From Liolophura sinensis (taxonomy: Eukaryota > Mollusca > Polyplacophora > Chitonida > Chitonidae): a DNA stretch of 64,000 nucleotides. The stretch covers positions 248,001-312,000 of the forward strand of contig NC_088297.1 of the NCBI RefSeq assembly GCF_032854445.1, written 5' to 3'. The notes beneath the pieces were generated by a model, which saw only the letters and a list, made by a program, of their open reading frames with translations, did not search any database and was not told the DNA's origin. Below, one piece after another: positions 59,301 through 64,000 of this stretch (positions within the stretch are counted from its first letter, which is position 1; every line of letters begins with the position of its first letter). Made by a program: the position numbers and the translations under genes.

Positions 59301-60452
59301 TCGTTGAACAAAAAAAAAGAATGAAATTAAATCAAGCTATAATACTTGTACCTCAAAATGACCCTATGTGAAAGGAATGGAGTAACATATGTTCAATTGA
59401 AGTGAGAAGCTGGATTTTTATTCCTGGTTTTTCCTTTGGGCTTTTTCAGGGAGGCGGATTATTCCAACGCCATGCACGAGTGAGTAAAAGTGAACATATT
59501 CTTTCATTTCATGCAATCACTTACTGTATATTTTATACACTACAATAAGCTGTATGAAACACAAAGAGCGCCAATCTGAAGTGTAATTTCCACATGATAA
59601 TAACCTAAGAGTGGGTGTCCAAAGGGCAGGCTTTTATAGATTACAGGACTGCTACACCACTTTCATACAAATGACTGTTGGCATTCGCCTAAATTCATAC
59701 GGACGGAGAAAAACTTCAGGAGTCCAATTGAACAACAAAGTTTAAATTTTCTGCGCTGAAAACATATTTCAAAACATGTACAAAAACTTTGCATTATCTT
59801 ATTCAAGAACATTTATAACGATCGGAAAATATTCATAAAGCTAACGCTTTATGCTTACCTGATAGTTCTCTTTGAATGAACATTTGCTTTTATTATGATA
59901 CGGTAATTATGATACGATAATTATGATACAGTAATTATGATACAGTAATTATGATACGGTAACCGTTTACTTGGACTAGACGTAAGATAACACTCAACTG
60001 TTGCTGGGGATGACTCTTAAATGTGCACCTAATGTACGCAGATATGTGGTGGAAGGACAACATACAGGTTAACCACTAGCTCGCTACTTCTGCCTGGCCC
60101 TTGACAAAAAGAGGCCACGCGTTCGAATCCAGCTCTCGTTGTTTGTTTGTGTAGGCTCTTCCAGGAACTCCTGCTTTCCCCACTCACAAGTTTTACCGTT
60201 GTCTTACATTTTAGCACGTTTGCAATCAAATAATTTAAAAAACAATTGTTCAATGTACATTTCTTCTTGTTCAGACGAAAGATGCGTGAACTTGCCGTCA
60301 ACTTCCAGGAGGCCATGATCAAACAACGCCGTGGGGTTTTTGACTGTGCTCAGCTGACCCAGGAATGTCACTCCTTCAAATACTGCTGTGATGGTTTGTC
60401 CTGCAACAGAGACAACATCTTCGAATCTGGTGTCTGTGTACCAGACTTGTAG
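56383..60452 (+). CDS. Secreted six-cysteine (cystine-knot type) peptide precursor, four exons
   Basis: Exons 56383-56437, 57653-57695, 59450-59479 and 60275-60452 join through GT-AG sites in phases 1, 2 and 2 to 101 residues and a TAG. Residues 1-19 form a Met- and Val-rich hydrophobic signal sequence. A propeptide of about 43 residues follows, with a basic cluster near residues 24-27 and a dibasic RR before the C-terminal part, typical of prohormone-convertase cleavage. The predicted mature part is about 39 residues with six cysteines spaced C-x6-C-x5-C-C-x4-C-x10-C. That is the framework of inhibitor-cystine-knot peptides, a fold found in molluscan conopeptides and also in many harmless neuropeptides, defence peptides and hormones. 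The target is unknown and nothing here shows toxicity. The start codon has good context (ACCATGG). I see one gene only, without neighbouring paralogs. Confidence 0.82.
57305..57400 (-). mobile_element. SINE family 1 tail fragment in intron 1
   Basis: TTTATTTATTTGTTGATTTG, GGTGTTTTTTTCGCCCTACT and TAAGAATATTTCACTGTTAC; diverged and truncated. Confidence 0.75.
57424..57625 (+). mobile_element. tRNA-related SINE relic in intron 1
   Basis: A box-B-like GTGTTCGAATCCACC at about 57484-57498 is followed by CTCTCCGGCTACGG and a CCTGAACGCCGTCAATTTGG end. It resembles the organisation, not the exact sequence, of SINE family 1 and may be a third family. Confidence 0.45.
58241..58960 (+). repeat. 50-bp minisatellite in intron 2, about 14 copies
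   Basis: The unit contains GGTAATGCGTCCATACATAT, ATTAATGACA and CAGGTATTCACATCAT (about 50 bases), with small insertions in a few copies. It ends in GGTAATGGTAACGGTAATGG. It lies wholly inside intron 2 of the cystine-knot gene. Confidence 0.95.
59893..59963 (+). repeat. 14-bp tandem repeat, five copies
   Basis: Units of TTATGATACGGTAA or variants (ACGATAA, ACAGTAA) in intron 3 of the cystine-knot gene. Confidence 0.92.
60060..60150 (+). mobile_element. tRNA-like SINE relic in intron 3
   Basis: GGTTAACCACTAGCTCGC and, 50 bases on, a box-B-like GCGTTCGAATCCAGCTC. It does not fold as a complete tRNA by eye. Probably a remnant. Confidence 0.4.
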
Positions 60453-60479
60453 ACAAACCAATTAAATGGCCTAGTGAGA

Positions 60480-60643
60480 AATAAATTCAATGTAAGATTC
60501 AATATGTATACCTGTGAAAACTACACAACGGAATAATGCAACCGTGTATCACCAGAATTTCAAATCGACGAATTTAAAATCGATGGCGTGTAGAAACGCT
60601 AAGTATGTTCTAGAGGCTTATGTTAACTAACGTCCTAAATAAA
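60480..60643 (+). terminator. Two polyadenylation signals for the cystine-knot gene
   Basis: AATAAA at 60480-60485 (28 bases after the stop) and again at 60638-60643. A GT-rich stretch (GTCTCGTGTGTTTTATGTG) follows the second, as expected downstream of a cleavage site. Confidence 0.65.
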
Positions 60644-60679
60644 GAAAGTTTACAGGAGTTGAATGTCTCGTGTGTTTTA

Positions 60680-61329
60680 TGTGATTAGGAATAAAATCTC
60701 ACAGCTCCATGATCAGCTGTTTTCGACCCTGCTGTCTCACTGATCACGTCATGGTGGACGGATGGAATAAGTCTTTCTGACGCAATGATTGTTGGCGCTA
60801 ACATGTCAACCGTCTTCACAAATTGTTACTGTCACATTAATTGATAATTAAGATTAGACGTAAAATATCTCAAAGGATCTATGGCCAAACTGAATTATGT
60901 ATTTATTAATAATCAAATGAATGCTCATGAATTTACACACATGGGTGGACCAAACCACAATGTGCGGACTACACCGCCCAACTTTCGCCATGTTCAGAAG
61001 AAATATCCCGATTCTGACTTAAAGCAGGAGCTCAAAGCAAGACCCTGATTCTAGCACGCGACCTCATTGATCATAGGCCAGACAGTCACAGAGAGTCTGA
61101 GCCAAGGAATCATAAATATTATTATAGACCTTATTTCAGTAGATGATCATATGGGTGATCGTATGAACTCTTGATGTCTGAGGTAAAGTAAGTCCAAGAT
61201 CTGTGTCGTTCGTAGAGAGATTTTAAAACTGCTGGATTCGTGTAAATGATCCATTCGCTTTCCCTCTCCCACGCAACCCCAGCGCTATCGTATAATCACA
61301 AAATTCTTGTGCACGATGCGTAATCAAAA
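60680..61329. other. Unassigned DNA
   Basis: No gene or repeat recognised. Confidence 0.4.
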
Positions 61330-62159
61330 GTTAAATCAATATTTGTAAATGATTTTTCATTGAAATACAAATTTCGATGAATTGTTCCTTATATTACCCT
61401 TTGCATTTTCCACTCCCTCCTCTGTTCTTCCGGTCTTGGCAATATTAGCGATTGTGCCCCCCCCCCCCTTCTCCCCCATAAACCTTTGTTTAAACCTCTG
61501 TTGATATCGAGTGGGAAATTCGCCGTATTTTGCAAAAGCATCGTAAACGTGATTACCAACATGTAGTTCCAATCTCGCTAATTGTGCTGGCGGGAATTTT
61601 TATCTGAAATATTTATTGTCTCTTTTTGTATCCATTATTAACACCTTCTGAAAGGATTTGGCTATTGTTGCCAAAAAACCCATCCTAATTTGGTTTAGCT
61701 ATACTTTCGAAGACAGCAATCTCGCAAGTACTGATTGGATCGGTGCTTTGTTTGCCAGATAAAAAGAATTCGTTTATATATATATAAACGCTCTCATCTG
61801 TTCTCAGGTCAGTGAAAGCCATTAATTGTGCTGTGTTATTTCTCCCATGATATATTGGATTTCTTCAGAGGTTGATATGTATTTAAAAAATATTTAAATC
61901 ATTTTGATTTTCCCAGGGGACTGTGCTATGTGCTGAATTAAGCACAACAGTTTACATCAATGTGTTGGCCATCACCACTTTATGGTGTAGCTTCTCGTGG
62001 AAAATGAATGGTCTTAATGAGGGTCACACAACAGTCGTCGACCGCTTACTGTCGTCAAGGACGCACGAACAGTAAGAGTGTGAATTCCACAAAATCGCTG
62101 TCCAGCACAGGGTTTGAACCCGTCCCACATGTGTCCGAACGATTAAGTACCGCTTATGA
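61330..62159 (-). repeat. Repeat D, copy at locus B
   Basis: Same orientation as 40850-42120. Shared blocks are GTTGATATCGAGTGGGAAAT, AAAAGCATCGTAAACGTG, CACTTTATGGTGTAG, AATGGTCTTAA and AGTAAGAGTGTGAATTCCAC, and a box-B-like GGTTTGAACCC. It ends at 62159 where the Harbinger-derived sequence starts. Confidence 0.7.
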
Positions 62160-62325
62160 GAATGTATTCGATTGACTCTCGACCAAAGCGATAGCGTGTG
62201 CGTAATTCTGTATCGCAAAAGGTGTTCAAATGAGACTCTTTCAGCCGGTAAGTCCGTTCTCGTTGCGTACGCATTGTTTGGTTCATGAAAAGTATACGCT
62301 GTGCCTTGCTTAGGCAAATCATTTA
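62160..62325 (-). pseudogene. Harbinger N-terminal fragment carried by locus B
   Basis: About 165 bases match 46913-47073 closely (AATGTATTCGATTGACTCTC, GAAAAGTATACGCTGTGCCT). Only the first part of the transposase relic is present, the rest being cut off at 62160. It therefore travelled with the gene block; it did not transpose by itself. Confidence 0.8.
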
Positions 62326-62559
62326 TCATTTTATTCGGTGGATCATTTATTTAATACTTCTGCCAGACCTGGATTAAAGTTAATACCGGTCTTAATCCAA
62401 GTCCATGTTTTATCTACTTTAGAACAATGGTGCTCAAATTTATTACCAGCCTTAAGGCTGACCGTAGGATTTAAAACCGGTCTTAACTTTCAATACACTT
62501 TTGAACAACCAGTCCCTGTGTAGCTCGTCCTCCATTGTGACGTTATGAAGAAGATTGAC

Positions 62560-62697
62560 CGTATATTTGTCACAATGTGTGGGGCTTCTGGTTGACCTAG
62601 CAGTGACGTCACAGACGTTGGAACGTCATAGATTTTGTGACGTCACAAAGATCTAGTACATAGAAACCATGTCGGTGCAGCTTGCCATAAGTTGAAG
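62560..62697 (+). promoter_or_regulatory. Promoter region of gene copy B
   Basis: TGACGTCA palindromes at 62604-62611 and 62638-62645 match the second and third sites of copy A. The first A site is lost (GTGACGTTATGAAG). The short upstream ATG frame ending just before the start is conserved. Confidence 0.55.
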
Positions 62698-63714
62698 ATG
62701 AGGGTTGTACCGATTTTAGTTGTTTTATATCTTCTTTTGAGCGCGAAGTGGGCGATATTTGTGTCGATTCCCAGTCTGAAGGAACAGTGAGTATTGCTTT
62801 ACATTTGTCTGTGTTTGTCATCTCAATATCAATGGTATCATAACGGTTTATTTGACTACTGACTGTAAAAAATGATATTTTTGCTTTTAAGGCTACTTTC
62901 CGGTGCACAGTTAGGTATGTGCATGTATATGTCTAGTCCAACAGTAGACTTTTCACCATCCTCCTAGTCGATTATTGTATGGACGTAAAACTTGACACCA
63001 ACTAATGTGTTGCAGATGTAAAGAGAGAAGCGGCCTTGATCTTGTAGTAAAATGGATCAAGGCCGTGATTGGTCTCCCCGATCCAGAACCCCCATGGTGG
63101 AGACCGGCTGTGTGCAAATGGGTCAATCGGGAACCACATGGTAAACCTCATGCAATTCTTGTCATTCCCTACTCAGATATTCTCATCAACATTTCTCAAA
63201 CTTTAATGTTCTTTGTTAATCAATGATCTTGTAAGTTGGCTATCATGACAAACCGATTAGCCTCTAGCAGATTCCATGAAAAGACAGGCTTACCCTAGCC
63301 GTGTTTATCTGTGCACAATCACAACATAATGACTAAGAAACCTCTCACTAATGCGGTCGCTATGAGTTCAAGTCCACTTGACTTTATTCCCGGTCGTATG
63401 TGGGAAGAAAAAGTACGGCTTTATACACAATTATAATAATTGAATGTAAATCAGTCATCCACTATATACAGGTTAGATGAAATCTGAAGACACAGTTACC
63501 TGGAGTTTCCATGTAACCACGCAACTATTTCACGGTGACAAAAATGTGACATTTATCACTCTTTTTCTTTCTAAACTAGCCGTGAATAACAGTAAATGTA
63601 ATAGTAGTGTTATTATTTATATTATTTTATGTGCAGGTTATGTCGAGGCTTTTGTGATCGTCACAGCGTTGCTGCTTTTGTATAGCATGTGTTGGAGAAG
63701 GAAGAAGAAAACTA
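62698..63714 (+). CDS. Second copy (B) of the membrane-protein gene, exons 1-3, cut by window end
   Basis: Exons 62698-62786, 63016-63140 and 63637-63714 correspond to exons 1-3 of the gene at 47490, with identical intron lengths (229 and 496 bp) and splice phases. They code the leader, the two-cysteine ectodomain (the N-terminal half of the pair is kept) and the transmembrane helix followed by WRRKKKT. Compared with copy A there are eight residue replacements and two silent changes in 292 coding bases. No stop or frameshift is present. Exon 4 would be expected about 110 bases beyond the right edge, so whether the gene is complete cannot be judged. Function unknown, as for copy A. Confidence 0.75.
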
Positions 63715-64000
63715 GTAAGTTCTTTTCAGTCCCTCTTTCCATAGAATGAGAAACAACCTTAGAACATGGACCGAGATAGACACAGCGCCATCTTGATGAT
63801 GTTTAATGTAGGATAACTCCTCAATACATACCCTTATGGCTAAATTGCTGACTTGTCTACCCTTCAATCCAGACGGCGCTATGTCTGTGTTGGGGCTTGG
63901 TTCATAACTCAAATAATCTGCTTCCTTTAAAACAAAGTTCCTATTTACTAGTTTCATTAAAATACGATGCACTTTTTTCATTTTTACAGTATATTTTGTT

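Overview
The window looks like nuclear DNA of a marine invertebrate, most likely a mollusc. The evidence is AT-rich sequence, spliced genes with GT-AG introns, hardly any long open frame, many tRNA-derived SINEs (one ends in a tail reading TTTACGCCGTACTCAAGAAT on one strand, a type I associate with molluscs), and much tandem repeat. The taxon is inferred from repeat style and is not proven. Long frames at 20.9-23.1 and 30.7-33.1 kb are tandem repeats that happen to lack stops.

Layout. 0-9 kb: diverged interspersed repeats, a fold-back element, an inverted SINE pair and a reverse transcriptase relic. 9.0-10.6 kb: a 1.5 kb repeat present inverted at 39.0-40.5 kb. 12.8-19.4 kb: inverted, decayed copy 'C' of a gene locus. 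20.9-34.5 kb: a cluster of five unrelated tandem arrays (22/44, 31, 105, 48 and 28 bp units). 34.5-40.5 kb: more interspersed repeats. 40.9-52.2 kb: locus copy 'A', with a complete six-exon gene (47490-51097, +) beside a decayed PIF/Harbinger transposase (-). 52.4-55 kb: SINEs and small repeats. 56.3-60.65 kb: a four-exon gene for a secreted cystine-knot peptide precursor. 61.3 kb to the right edge: locus copy 'B', with the first three exons of a second gene of the A family, cut by the window end.

The main result is the A/B/C family. Joining exons through good splice sites, all in phase, gives for A a protein of about 262 residues: hydrophobic leader, 40-residue segment with two cysteines, one transmembrane helix, basic stop-transfer sequence, and a cytoplasmic part of about 165 residues ending in a 119-residue domain coded by the last exon. 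I recognise no known family. A and B have introns of identical length (229 and 496 bp) and differ by about 4-5% in exons and intron 1 alike. C is older (about 84% identical in the last-exon protein), inverted, lacks exons 1-2 and has a frameshift. The promoters carry palindromic TGACGTCA (CRE-type) sites.

The second clear gene codes for a signal peptide, a propeptide ending in dibasic sites, and a six-cysteine C-C-CC-C-C domain. All statements of homology come from reading the sequence; no database search was run.
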